The notes under the pieces: generated by a model
Told to the model about the DNA's origin: nothing
The model's input: only the letters and a program-made list of their open reading frames with translations
Database searches by the model: none
Translations under genes and position numbers: made by a program
Shown here: positions 16,753-26,914 of the stretch, one piece after another
Numbering within the stretch: position 1 is the stretch's first letter
Layout of the letters: every line of letters starts with the position of its first letter
Assembly (NCBI GenBank): GCA_000818945.1
Contig: KN805374.1
Span: 714,118-771,267 of the forward strand
Source of the DNA: Schizochytrium sp. CCTCC M209059
Lineage: Eukaryota > Sar > Bigyra > Thraustochytrida > Thraustochytriidae
Direction of reading: 5' to 3'
Length of the DNA stretch: 57,150 nucleotides

Positions 16753-18699
16753 TTAAAATTTGGGGCCGTGCTCATCGCGACCCGTCGCAGCTTCCGCAGC
16801 TGCTTCGGCCGCAACAAAAACAGGCTTCTCGGAGCGGCTGAGGTCTTGGCGCCGCTTTCCAATAAGCGGGAGGCTTGAGTCATCCGCCTCTGCATCGTCG
16901 CCCTTCTCATCGTCGGAGGTCGAAAAGAGATCACCTGCAGGAGCAGAGGTTGTGGGCCTCGGCGGGACTTTGGATCGTTTTTGTGAACTAGGCCGAAGAC
17001 TATCAAGGTCGTCAGTGGTCGAAGACGATGTAGGGGGAGAACGTTTGGAAGGATTCGCAGCAGATTTACTCGATCCGTTGGAAGTGGAACCACTCTGCGA
17101 GGCGCGCGTGCGCTCTCTACGCAAACTTTCAATGGCCTCGTCGATGTTGACCATGTCCTTCTTTTTCGAGTTCGACCCGCTTGCCCCGCCGCCGAGAAAT
17201 CCCGGAATAAATGTCGAAGTAATTGCGCCCCAAATGGCGTCGCCTGCCTTTGTATGAAGGTCGGGCTCGCCAAGAACATCCTGAACCCAGACAACAGCGT
17301 GCTGCGATATTTCAGGATTGTTGAGCATGTCATGCGTTGTGTCCTTTCCAAGCTGGTACACGCTGTTACGAAAGGTGTCGGTGTTGATGACATGCTGGAA
17401 GAAATCGGCCATGAGCTGCTGAGCCTCTTGGTCCGCAAAGAGCGCCGCAAAGAGGTCGCGAAGCGCAATCATGGTGGACTCGCGAGCAAGGACGTCTTGT
17501 ACAAAAATTCCAGTCTGCTCCACAAAGGCGGGCTGCGTCATGATGTGCACAAAGAGGTTGTGCAAGAGAGTCTGTGTCTCCTCGCGGGCAGCAACGCTTG
17601 CGAGCAAATTGAGAACGGCCCGACGGGTGTCCTCGCGCTCGAGGAGCTCGTTGAGGAACATTGTTGTGAGCTTAAGGGCGTGGGCATCGTTGAGGAGCTG
17701 ATAGACTACGCCCTGCGCGAGGTTCTGCGCTTCGCGCTGGACGCTTTCGTCCCCGAGCGTGCGACTCGTAATGTCGGCACTCGTGCTACCGAACCACCTT
17801 TTGAGCTCGTCGCGATAGTGGTACATGAGGTAAATGAGAAGCATGAGAAAGGCCACGCTCCAGCGAAGCGTGTGGTATTCTTTGTACTGCATGGACGAGT
17901 CGAGGCGACGGATGGTGTCTCGCAAAGAATCGTAGGTTTCATTCTCATAGAGCGCGGCGACGCCCGTGGCTCGATTTTTAGCGGCAGTGGCGGCAGCGTG
18001 CGCCTTGCTCGAAACGGCGTTTCCCATGCTGGAGGCAGCGCTGGCGGCGGTCGTACTGGCCCTGGGCTGAGCGCTGTCGGAATGTCGAGAAGGCCCAGAC
18101 GACCCAGCACGAAGCATGACCATTCTCTTGACCAAGGCCTTGCGGATCTCCTCTGGTGCAAGTGTCTCAAGGACAGCGCGAAGAGAAGCCATCCAGGCAT
18201 TTTCTAGTGGACGTTTTCGCGCATTTGATGAAGATGAAGACGAGGATGAGGACGGGAACGAGGACGACGATGGTGAAGAGTGTTCTTGTTGTGGTTGTTG
18301 TTGTTGTTGTTGATGATGATGATGTTGCGTGGACTCTGACTTTGATGGGTCCGATCGCGAATGCGGAAAAGCACCTTCCCTGCTTCCGCCAGCTTTGCTG
18401 TCGCTACTTTCGGAGGTGCTCTTGGTACTAAAGGCACGCTTGGTGGCATGCACGCTGAGCCAGCAACTGGGATGCATGGACTTAACGTTGTGGTCAACCA
18501 TGGCCGTCTGTAGTTTATAGCCTGTGAGCATTGGGGCCGATTCGATGGGAGATCGCAGTGAGGCTGACGCAAGGTTTGAAAGGGTACGCCTCCGTCGCTG
18601 GGGCAGAAGATGCGTTCCCCGTGCACCAAGGTTTGCGGTTTTACGCAACGCCATAGTGGTGTTGCGTGCCACTATTCGGCTTGCGATACCTGTTGCCAT
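16753..18699 (-). CDS. Mitochondrial-type single-pass protein with helical repeats
   Basis: A 648-residue protein. The N-terminus (MATGIASRIVARNTTMALRK) is Arg-rich with no acids for about 50 residues, which suggests a mitochondrial presequence. Residues 126-160 are low complexity (HHHHQQQQQQ, then a Ser run). A transmembrane helix lies at about 280-294 (WSVAFLMLLIYLMYH). After it, about 180 residues form repeated amphipathic helices, such as TTMFLNELLEREDTRRAVLN, HNLFVHIMTQPAFVEQ and FFQHVINTDTFRNSVYQLGK, with a rough 19-20-residue period. The C-terminus is charged and disordered. I do not recognise a named family. A membrane-anchored helical scaffold is the most that can be inferred. Confidence 0.72.
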   Translation of the reverse strand: MATGIASRIVARNTTMALRKTANLGARGTHLLPQRRRRTLSNLASASLRSPIESAPMLTGYKLQTAMVDHNVKSMHPSCWLSVHATKRAFSTKSTSESSDSKAGGSREGAFPHSRSDPSKSESTQHHHHQQQQQQPQQEHSSPSSSSFPSSSSSSSSSNARKRPLENAWMASLRAVLETLAPEEIRKALVKRMVMLRAGSSGPSRHSDSAQPRASTTAASAASSMGNAVSSKAHAAATAAKNRATGVAALYENETYDSLRDTIRRLDSSMQYKEYHTLRWSVAFLMLLIYLMYHYRDELKRWFGSTSADITSRTLGDESVQREAQNLAQGVVYQLLNDAHALKLTTMFLNELLEREDTRRAVLNLLASVAAREETQTLLHNLFVHIMTQPAFVEQTGIFVQDVLARESTMIALRDLFAALFADQEAQQLMADFFQHVINTDTFRNSVYQLGKDTTHDMLNNPEISQHAVVWVQDVLGEPDLHTKAGDAIWGAITSTFIPGFLGGGASGSNSKKKDMVNIDEAIESLRRERTRASQSGSTSNGSSKSAANPSKRSPPTSSSTTDDLDSLRPSSQKRSKVPPRPTTSAPAGDLFSTSDDEKGDDAEADDSSLPLIGKRRQDLSRSEKPVFVAAEAAAEAATGRDEHGPKF

Positions 18700-19564
18700 G
18701 GGGCAAAAGAAAAAGTCTCAACGCCACGTTGGATGACAAACACGCGGAGGTCCTCGAGGAGGCCTTGTGAAGCCAAGATTATTTTAACTCGTGCTCGTTC
18801 GCTGGCACCAGGGTAGCAATTGGTTCCTTGCACTTTTTGAAGAGGACGTTGCGTGCCGCGGCGTGTTGGCGTGCTGTGATGGGGCTCGGAAGGCTTGATC
18901 ACGCGTGTCTAGAGCCCTCTCGGTTTTTTGGCTTTGCAACAAAGCAACTTCTCGTTTGCTACTTTGGTGTGACGGAAGGCTCGGTATATCAAGCCAGGCA
19001 GGCCAAGCGACGAACGAGGCCAGCGCACACAGAGCAAAGCAGAGCCGAGCTGAGCCGAGCTGAGTCGAGCACACAGACTGGCGCGCGAGTAGGCTCGCCC
19101 GCGAGCCCCGCCAAGCCGCGGTGGAGCTTGCTGCCGGGAGAGGTTTGCGCTTCTGCTGTGGCCTCTTCGCTCGCTCACTGCCAAGTCCTAGGGCTAGCTT
19201 TCATGACTCACTCGCTCACTTGATTCGTGCAATACAAACAACTGTACTATAGGCCTGCCTACTCGGCCTCGCGTCTAGTGTCCCTAGTAGCGCGGCTACT
19301 AGCACTTTTCGGGCTCAGCCCTCCCTGCTCAGCTTCGCCGGAGCCGCGGCAGCGGATCTTTCTTGGCCCTTTGCAGAATGCTCGAGGCCTTCGTGCCCCA
19401 CCCAGCAGTGTCCCGGCGCCATCCACCTTGCCGTCGGCACCAGCGATCTCATAGGATAGGCAGCGGGAGGCTGGCTAGGGCGGGGCAGCAAATCCGCAAC
19501 AGACCAGCAGCAAGAAAGTCCGCCGCACGCACGCACGCACGCACGCATACCAAGCACAAGCACC
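18700..19564. other. Divergent spacer, NDPK promoter region
   Basis: The intergenic stretch separates the minus-strand mitochondrial-type gene from NDPK. It has short GAGCTGAGCC repeats near 19050 and a partial palindrome TAGGCCT at 19250-19256, about 310 bp upstream of the NDPK ATG. A short GCAC run (near 19525-19548) precedes the ATG. No gene is seen. Confidence 0.5.
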
Positions 19565-20395
19565 ATGTCGGAGGCTCGCGAGCAGACGTACATCAGTAAG
19601 TGATGCGAGAGCGCGCGCGCGCGCCCGCACGAGTTTGCGCGCCTCCGGAGAGGATACGGCCTGCCACGGCATGGACGCGAACGATCGAACGGGTGGAGGC
19701 TATTGCCAGGTTGGCTGGCTTGACTGGCTACGGTTGGCCGGCTCGCTGGCAACAGTCGTAGAGAACGAGCGCGCGAACTTTGGCGGTGGCGAGGACCGAG
19801 ACGCCTCGAGACGCACCGAGACGGACCGAGTCGGCGAGAGAAGCAAGGGCAGAGCGAATGGAAAGATAGGAAGAGAAGCAAGCAAGCAAAGAATGAAGGA
19901 AGGAAGGAAGTAAGAGCGGCTGGCTAACGTGTATGCGTAATCTGACCACTTTGTTTGATCTTTGCAGTGATCAAGCCGGATGGCGTTCTCCGGAACCTCA
20001 CCGCCGAGGTGATCAACCGCTTCACCCGCAAGGGCTTCAAGCTGGTTGGCCTCAAGATGGTGACTCCCTCCAAGGAGCACCTCGAGAAGCACTACGCTGA
20101 CCTCTCGAGCAAGGGCTTCTTTGCCTCGCTCATCGAGTACATGCAGAGCGGCCCCGTCGTCGCTATGGTCTGGGAGGGCGACAACGCCGTCAAGACCGGC
20201 CGTGCCATGCTCGGCGCCACCCACCCCAAGGACTCGGCCCCGGGCACCCTCCGCGCCGACTTCGCCATCGACATTGGCCGCAACTGCTTCCACGGCTCGG
20301 ACTCCGTCGAGTCCGCCAAGGCCGAGATCGCGCTCTGGTTCCCTGAGGGCGTCAACTCGTACAAGCACCCTCTTGAGGGCCTCATCTACGAGTAA
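19565..20395 (+). CDS. Nucleoside diphosphate kinase, two exons
   Basis: Exon 1 is 19565-19595, the intron is 19596-19967 (GTAAGT...TTTGCAG, with a GCTAAC branch-point candidate near 19923), and exon 2 is 19968-20395. The spliced product is 152 residues, the normal family length. The junction falls inside the Met codon of YIMIKPDGV, the universal NDPK N-terminal motif, which confirms the splice sites. The active-site histidine is H119 in GRNCFHGSDSVESAKAEI, and the protein ends in YE as in other eukaryotic NDPKs. It transfers gamma-phosphate from ATP to NDPs through a phosphohistidine. Codon use is extremely C-ending (AAG, GAG, CTC, ATC), consistent with high expression. Confidence 0.96.
19596..19967 (+). 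other. NDPK intron (372 bp, GT-AG)
   Basis: The donor is AGTAAGTGA after the 11th codon's first base; the acceptor is TTTGCAG. It contains AAGCAAGCAAGC and GAAGGAAGGAAG short repeats. A single long 5'-proximal intron in an otherwise intron-poor region is notable. Confidence 0.93.
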
Positions 20396-21280
20396 ATCTG
20401 ACTTGAAAGCGTCTTTTTTCTCTTTTTTTTTTTCTTCTTTGCGTTTGATCGTGAGACTTGCACCGTGTTTCTAAATCAATGAATGATGCGTGCTTGTTTG
20501 CTTGCTTGATCTCATGGATCATTCTTGTACAGCGTACATCAAGCCAGCGAGAGAAGACAATGTGGTATGGTGTAGAGAAAACCAGAGGCGAGAACATAGG
20601 ACTCCGGGACGACCAGAACAGTTTTCGTGTAGCTGGCTGGGAGCGTAAAAAAAATACAGTCAAAAGTTAGGCCTACCATTAGAGCATGTTTAACATGAAA
20701 AGTTAGGATTGTTTCCATCCATGACATGATGTGGAGCGTGGAAACGAACGGAATGTATTAGCTTTGGCCCTGTGCGGCGGCTTGTGGAGATCCAAGTTTT
20801 ACAACTTTATCTAATGTTAAGACAACGAAGCAAAAGGACCCAGAACGAATTCAACCATACTTGATGTTTGGGTGCTACCCGCGCGATGGGTACTGGGAGG
20901 TGTTATTTCCTAATAGTTTTTTTTTTAAAGTAACGTGTGTACAGGTATACAAAGTCATTTCTGAACTCGATTCGTAAAAGAGGAGAAAATGGGCAAGCGA
21001 AGCGAAGAGAGGGGGAGAGCAAACAAGGTTCGCACGCCATCGCCATCACTATCGCGATCGCGCGCAAGGAAAACAAAGGGATGAGGGGGACTACTCGTGG
21101 GCCGCTAGGCCCTAAGTCTAATCAGGCAATGCACGCAAAAGTTCTGCAAAGAGAGGGGACGCTTGCTGCAAGCTTCCTCGCAGCCGAGCAGATTACGCGT
21201 GGTGGTCATGACTCCTTTTCTTCATTTTCTTTTCAGTAGTTCCGATGGCGTCGGTGAAAAGAGCTGCGAAATCTCGTCAC
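20396..21280. other. Convergent 3' spacer between NDPK and kinase
   Basis: These are the 3' flanks of two convergent genes. It contains a TAGGCCTA palindrome at 20668-20675, poly-T after the NDPK stop (20423-20435), and no recognisable gene. Confidence 0.5.
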
Positions 21281-22561
21281 TTACTCAAAGTTGAGATACT
21301 CGATGTGACGAAGCTTGGAGTTGCGGACGATCCAAGGGTCGTTAAGGACCTGCTTGGTCGTGTAGCGCTTGGAGGGATCGAGGCGAAGCATGCGCGAAAC
21401 GAGGCTCTTGGCGCCAGGGTCAATGTCGCGCCAGACACCCTTTTGAAGGTGCTCGCGCCAGCGCGAGGGCTCGCGTCCGAATTCAATGGCCTCGAGCTCG
21501 AGCTCAAGCTGCTCTTCGACGCCCAGCGCGGCAACGTCGACGCCAGGCTTGTGGGGGAAGGGCGGGTACCCGGCGAGAAGAATGTAGAGCACAATGCCTG
21601 CAGACCAGACGTCGCAGGCGGGGCTGTAGAGGCGGTCGCGCAGGACTTCGGGGGCGACGTAACCAAGGGTACCGGCAGGGTTCTTGAAAGCGTCAGACTC
21701 GTCGATCTTTTTGGCGAATCCAAGATCGGCGAGCTTGAAGGCCTCGTCCTCGCCCTCATCCTTTTCCTCTTGGAGTTTCCCCTCGAGAAGTAGGTTCTCG
21801 AGCTTGACGTCGCGGTGGAGAATACCGTGCTCGTGCAGCGCGTTAAGCGCGAAGCAGAGCTTGCGGATGACTGCGGCCGCCTCGCGCTCGGGGATCCGGC
21901 CCGAGGTGGAGATGCGCTCGAAAAAGTCGCCACCACGCATGAGCTCCAGCACAAAATACAGGCGGCGGCTGTCTTCGTACACGTCCTTAATGGGCGTGAT
22001 GCGATGGTGGCAGCCGCTGGCGCTGAGCTCCTCGAGAATGGCGAGCTCATTTTGGCAGATCTCGCGAGGCGCGGTGCGCTTGTCCATGACCTTGACGGCG
22101 ACCTTTTGGCCGGTCTTGGTGTCGAGGGCTTCAAATACGGTGGCGTAGTGGCCGTTGCCGAGTTCTTGGCCGATTTCGTAGCGCAGACGCGTGTCGCGGC
22201 GACGGTACTTTTGGGGAAGGTAGTAGCCGTCGTTGAGGTCGTCGACGGGGGCGGAGACGGCTCGCGCTGCGGTGGCCGGCGACGCCGAGTACTCGCGCGC
22301 GATGATCTTTGTCATGCTGCGTCCGGCGAGCTGGTCGTGCAGGCGTTGCGCCTGCGTGGCTGCCTGCGCTTGCGCGTGCGTGTGCGCGTGCGCGTGCGCG
22401 TGCGCGTTCACCTGAGGACTCCTGGGTCTCAGGCTCTGCGCGGTGGCCTGCGGGGCGTCGCGCGCGGTCGAGAAGGGTCTCGGGCGGCGACCCGCCGAGC
22501 TCTGCACGATGCTTGCTGCGCGCGCGGCGCGGGCGCCCGCGCTGGCGACGCTGCGCATCAT
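21281..22561 (-). CDS. CaMK-like Ser/Thr protein kinase with organelle-type leader
   Basis: A 426-residue protein. The first 35 residues (MMRSVASAGARAARAASIVQ, then RRPRPFSTARDA) lack acids and resemble a mitochondrial presequence. A His-Ala run (AHAHAHAHTHAQAQA) spans about 53-67. The kinase domain covers about 125-415: glycine loop GQELGNGHYATVF, K157 in AVKVMDK, E172 in helix C, catalytic HRDVKLEN (249-256), a metal-binding DLG at 279-281 in place of DFG, and APE at 303-305. HEHGILHRDVKLENLLLEG and WSAGIVLYILLAGYPPF place it in the CaMK group. No calmodulin-binding tail or EF-hand is evident; the protein ends soon after subdomain XI. It should be catalytically active. Confidence 0.9.
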   Translation of the reverse strand: MMRSVASAGARAARAASIVQSSAGRRPRPFSTARDAPQATAQSLRPRSPQVNAHAHAHAHTHAQAQAATQAQRLHDQLAGRSMTKIIAREYSASPATAARAVSAPVDDLNDGYYLPQKYRRRDTRLRYEIGQELGNGHYATVFEALDTKTGQKVAVKVMDKRTAPREICQNELAILEELSASGCHHRITPIKDVYEDSRRLYFVLELMRGGDFFERISTSGRIPEREAAAVIRKLCFALNALHEHGILHRDVKLENLLLEGKLQEEKDEGEDEAFKLADLGFAKKIDESDAFKNPAGTLGYVAPEVLRDRLYSPACDVWSAGIVLYILLAGYPPFPHKPGVDVAALGVEEQLELELEAIEFGREPSRWREHLQKGVWRDIDPGAKSLVSRMLRLDPSKRYTTKQVLNDPWIVRNSKLRHIEYLNFE

Positions 22562-22835
22562 GCTTGCCTGCGCCCGTCTATCGTCTGGCTGACCTATCTC
22601 CTATCTACTGCCCTGCCTTCTGCGGCGCGAGGTCCGCCCTGCGCGGCAAGGCGTGCGCGAGAATTCCGGTCTGCTGCTCCTGCCTGCCTGCCTGTCTCTG
22701 CCTGTCTGTCTGTCTGGTCTGTCTGTCTGCCTGCCCTGTCTCGGAGGGAGGAAGGAAGTCCTCCGTCTCTTATTCCCGTTCTTGTCCGTCTTTTTCTATT
22801 TCTCCTTCTTTTTCTTTTTCTTTCTTTCTTTCTTT

Positions 22836-23367
<532 letters not shown>

Positions 23368-23471
23368 CCTCGCTCCCTCCCTCGCTCCCTGCCTCCGCCG
23401 GGGCCCCTGCTTGTTCCCCGGCACGCGGCGGCGCTCTGCTTTCACGCGGCGCGGAGCCGCCGGGAGCGGAC

Positions 23472-23534
23472 CCTTCCTTCTTTCTTTCTTTCCTTCTTTC
23501 TTTCCTTCTTTCCTTCTTTCTTTCCTTCTTTCCT

Positions 23535-23618
<84 letters not shown>

Positions 23619-23619
23619 T
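23472..23619. repeat. Second TTTC/TTCC tract
   Basis: An imperfect then perfect TTTC array of about 148 bp, separated from the first tract by a GC-rich unique stretch of about 110 bp. Confidence 0.97.
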
Positions 23620-24147
23620 ACCTACCGCCCACCAAACCCAAGCTTTTCGAAAGTGCAGGGGCTGGCTGGCTACTCTGCCGGCCACGAAAGGCAGTGCCGC
23701 GCGCGCGCGCATCTTCGCCCTGGCCGCGCGGGATGCCGCCGATTGATCGCTTCACCGGCATCACGACAGGACGGACGCCAGAGGGCGTGCCCCTGCGGCG
23801 TGGACGCGACGCGAGCCTCGCGCTGCGTACACGCCATGCACGCACGCACGCACGCACGGCGGCTGTTACGTCCGCGAGGCGAAAGCGCGCGAAACGCCGC
23901 TGAAAGCTCCGCGCGTTCCCGGCGTTTTCCCGCGTCGAATACTGCGCCCCCGCGCTCTCCTCTCTCTCTCTCTCTCTCTCCCTCTGTGTGTGCCTGTGTC
24001 TCATGGTGGCCCATCTTGGCCGCCGCGACTCAGTCGCTGGGAGAGACTTTCCCGCGGCTGCACACACTCGATTACGATGGCGTACACACGCACGTTGTGT
24101 ACGCACGCACGGATGGTCGCACGCGCCTGGGCGCTGGGCCTGGCATC

Positions 24148-24174
24148 CAGCAGCAGCAGCAGCAGCAGCAGCAG
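24148..24174. repeat. (CAG)9 microsatellite
   Basis: Nine perfect CAG units in non-coding DNA. Confidence 0.95.
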
Positions 24175-25341
24175 CCATAGCAGCAGACCGGGCGAGGCGG
24201 GCTGACTCGGAGAGAAAACCGCCGCTGGCGCAGCGCGCGGGCTCTGACTCGGCGATGGCCGCTGCTCTTGACTGACAGGCTGACTCTGGCTGACTCTCAG
24301 CGAGCGACAGAGCCGCAGTCGCCCAGCATGAATGCGGCGAATGGATTCGAGTTTTTTAGTCCATGAGTCAACGTCGGCTGCAGGCCATCATGGGCCACGG
24401 GACGAAGAAGGCCGGCCGGCGCAGGTCGCTCGCTTCGCGCGCGTGTTTTTTGATCTTGGTGGCGCCACGATGCGAAGTTGGTACGGGTAGGTTAAAAAAA
24501 AGAAAGAAAAAAGAATCCAAGCGAGCCAAAGAGCGAGAACCTTGAAAATCATGGCAGGTTGGGTGGCGATATGTATAGATGAGACAAATGGGACCCCACC
24601 CACAAGTTCGTCCCTACTCTATCCTTCCCTTCCCTTCCCTTCCCCTCCCTTCGCTTGGGCGGAAGCTCAATCACGGCGCCGCAGCGAGCGATGGGTCTCG
24701 CCGTCGCGATCACGAGACCAGACGGGCCTGAGACTCGCTGTGCTCGGCCGCACCGGTAGCTGCGGCAGCGGCTCCATTCGCGTCGCTTCACAACGGCCAC
24801 TGGCGGCCGCAGTGGCAGAGGCCATGGTGGCTGGCCGCTGCAGCAGCGACCAACGAGCGTCCCATCCTCCGTCCTCTTTTGTATTTTTTGGCTCCTCAAA
24901 TCTCATCTCCGCTCCGAACGGACCCAAACTTGAGCGCGCTCCCCCCCGCTTCCGCACCGGCCATCCAACGAACGAACTTGCTGCTGCTGGCCACGCAGAC
25001 CAGAGTCGCGAGTCTCGTGCCTTGTTGCTTGGTCGGTTGGTTGGTGGATCGAGTAGACAGACCACGGCTCGCGCGATGCAGCGGCAACGACGGCTAGGCT
25101 TGCCTCGGCAGAGAGCAGAGGCAGCTGCAGCGATCGCTGGCAGCTGCCGAGCGAGAGTCCCAAGTGACTCCCTGCGAAAAAAAAAGAAATCGTCCCTCGC
25201 CTCTCTCTGACAGTTACTACTAGGCCTTTACTGTTACTGGTTATGTTAGTGAGTTCAGGCGCTTGGTTGGTCGGTCGGTCGGTCGGTGGGTGTTGGCTGG
25301 CTGGCTGGCTGATGAAAACTGTGAATCTGGCTGCTGCCGCC

Positions 25342-25342
<1 letters not shown>

Positions 25343-25384
<42 letters not shown>
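25343..25384. repeat. (CTG)14 microsatellite
   Basis: Fourteen perfect CTG units in non-coding DNA, about 1.2 kb from the CAG array. Confidence 0.95.
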
Positions 25385-25385
<1 letters not shown>

Positions 25386-26196
25386 CTGTGCGGAGATTCC
25401 ACACCCGCCTCGGCTCTCTCTCTCTCTCTGCCTCTGCCTCGCCGCACAGCGGCACGAGATTCGGCCGCCAGCCTCATCATGGGTGGCGAGTGTGCCGAGA
25501 TCGTGAGGTATCAACGGCGGCAGCGGGTTGCGCGCGGTCCCGGCAGCACAGCGACCACCGACCTCCCTCCCTCCGTGCTGCACTGAGCGGACGGCCGCAG
25601 CAACGTCGGCGCAGATGCTACGACGGCGCTCGCATCGAGGGCGGGAGAAGGAGTGGCCGTGGCCAATCAACGGTCGTTTCGGCGACAGTGGCGGCAGAGG
25701 AGCCACCATAGCATAGCCACTGGCCTCAACAACACTGACCGATCTCTTTGATTGATTGCGCCAAGTATGGTGTGTGCTCGCGACCCACCGCTGTACGTAG
25801 GCAAGCTGGGCTGCCTGCACCTGGCCGAGTTGAAAACCCAGGTTGGCAATGAATGCTGCAGGGTCCGAGTTGCATGAGGATCGAGGCCAGAACAAGTGCA
25901 TGCTCTGCGTGCTGCGCATGCGTATCGTACCTTCACTTCGACGACGATTGTCGCACGGTGATTGCGGTCGATGTGCTTATTTTTATGATTCGGACATTAG
26001 TTGTATAGGCGGAGGGATGGAGAGGGGGGAGGACTTGCGTAGCAGCACCGATGACGCGGCGTTGCGTCCGTCGCCTTGCGTTGCGGCGCGGGAGGAGGTC
26101 GCAGCGGTCGCGTCTCGCACAAGCCCAGCCCTTGCAGGGCGTGCGAGCGTAAAATGCGCAGAAGTGGCCCGGGTCGTCCGGCGACCGCGGCGCTGT

Positions 26197-26242
<46 letters not shown>
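26197..26242. repeat. (GCAC)n microsatellite
   Basis: About eleven units of GCAC in the spacer upstream of CFAP91. Confidence 0.93.
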
Positions 26243-26914
26243 GCTCGGGACGAGACTGACGACTCGCCGATCGCACCGGTCGCTATCAATCTTGCTGCCA
26301 CCCGTGGCAGGCCGGCCTTGGTGGCAGGCATGTGGCGGATGGATAGATGAATGGATGCATGGGGGCCAGTGGCCAGTGGCAGAGTGGCCGGTGCACCGAA
26401 GACTCGTGCTTGGAGTAGGGCGAAGAAAGGAGGATAACCCGGGCTCGGGCTTGCTTGCCCAAGCAAGCGGGCGCGCGTCCACGATCTTTCTGCGCCAAAT
26501 TGCCGCCATTCCGGCAAAATCGGTAAAATCGGAAAAATCGGCAAAACAAACAAACAAACAAAAAAAAAATTAATAAAATTAAAAATCCAAGAGATCCGTT
26601 GGCGGAACCCGAACACCTTTTCAATGATGTTCTCACTGCAATCTGTATAGCATAGAATAAGCACAAGACAAGCAGTGCGCGCCAAAGCGCCTGCTCTGCA
26701 CGTGCAAAGCAAAGGGCGCGGAGACTGCTGCGCCAAAGCGCACGCGACGAGGCTTTTCCTTGGGCGCCCGGGGGCCAGCCAGGTAGGCAGGCACGCAAGG
26801 TGGGCACGCAACGTAGGAGCTCGCGCAAAAGGAAAGCTGCAGCGGCCACCTTCCCCTCCCCTCCACTCCCCCCCTCCCCGCGCGCGCGCGCGAGCGCGCC
26901 CACTCGCACGGACA

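Noticed and set aside
24903..25919. 338-codon minus-strand frame in the divergent spacer
   Set aside because: Composition is dominated by Ala and Gln runs from the CTG array, with no conserved segment.
25933..26811. 292-codon minus-strand frame upstream of CFAP91
   Set aside because: It includes ACVRACVRACV from the GCAC repeat and otherwise random-looking sequence.
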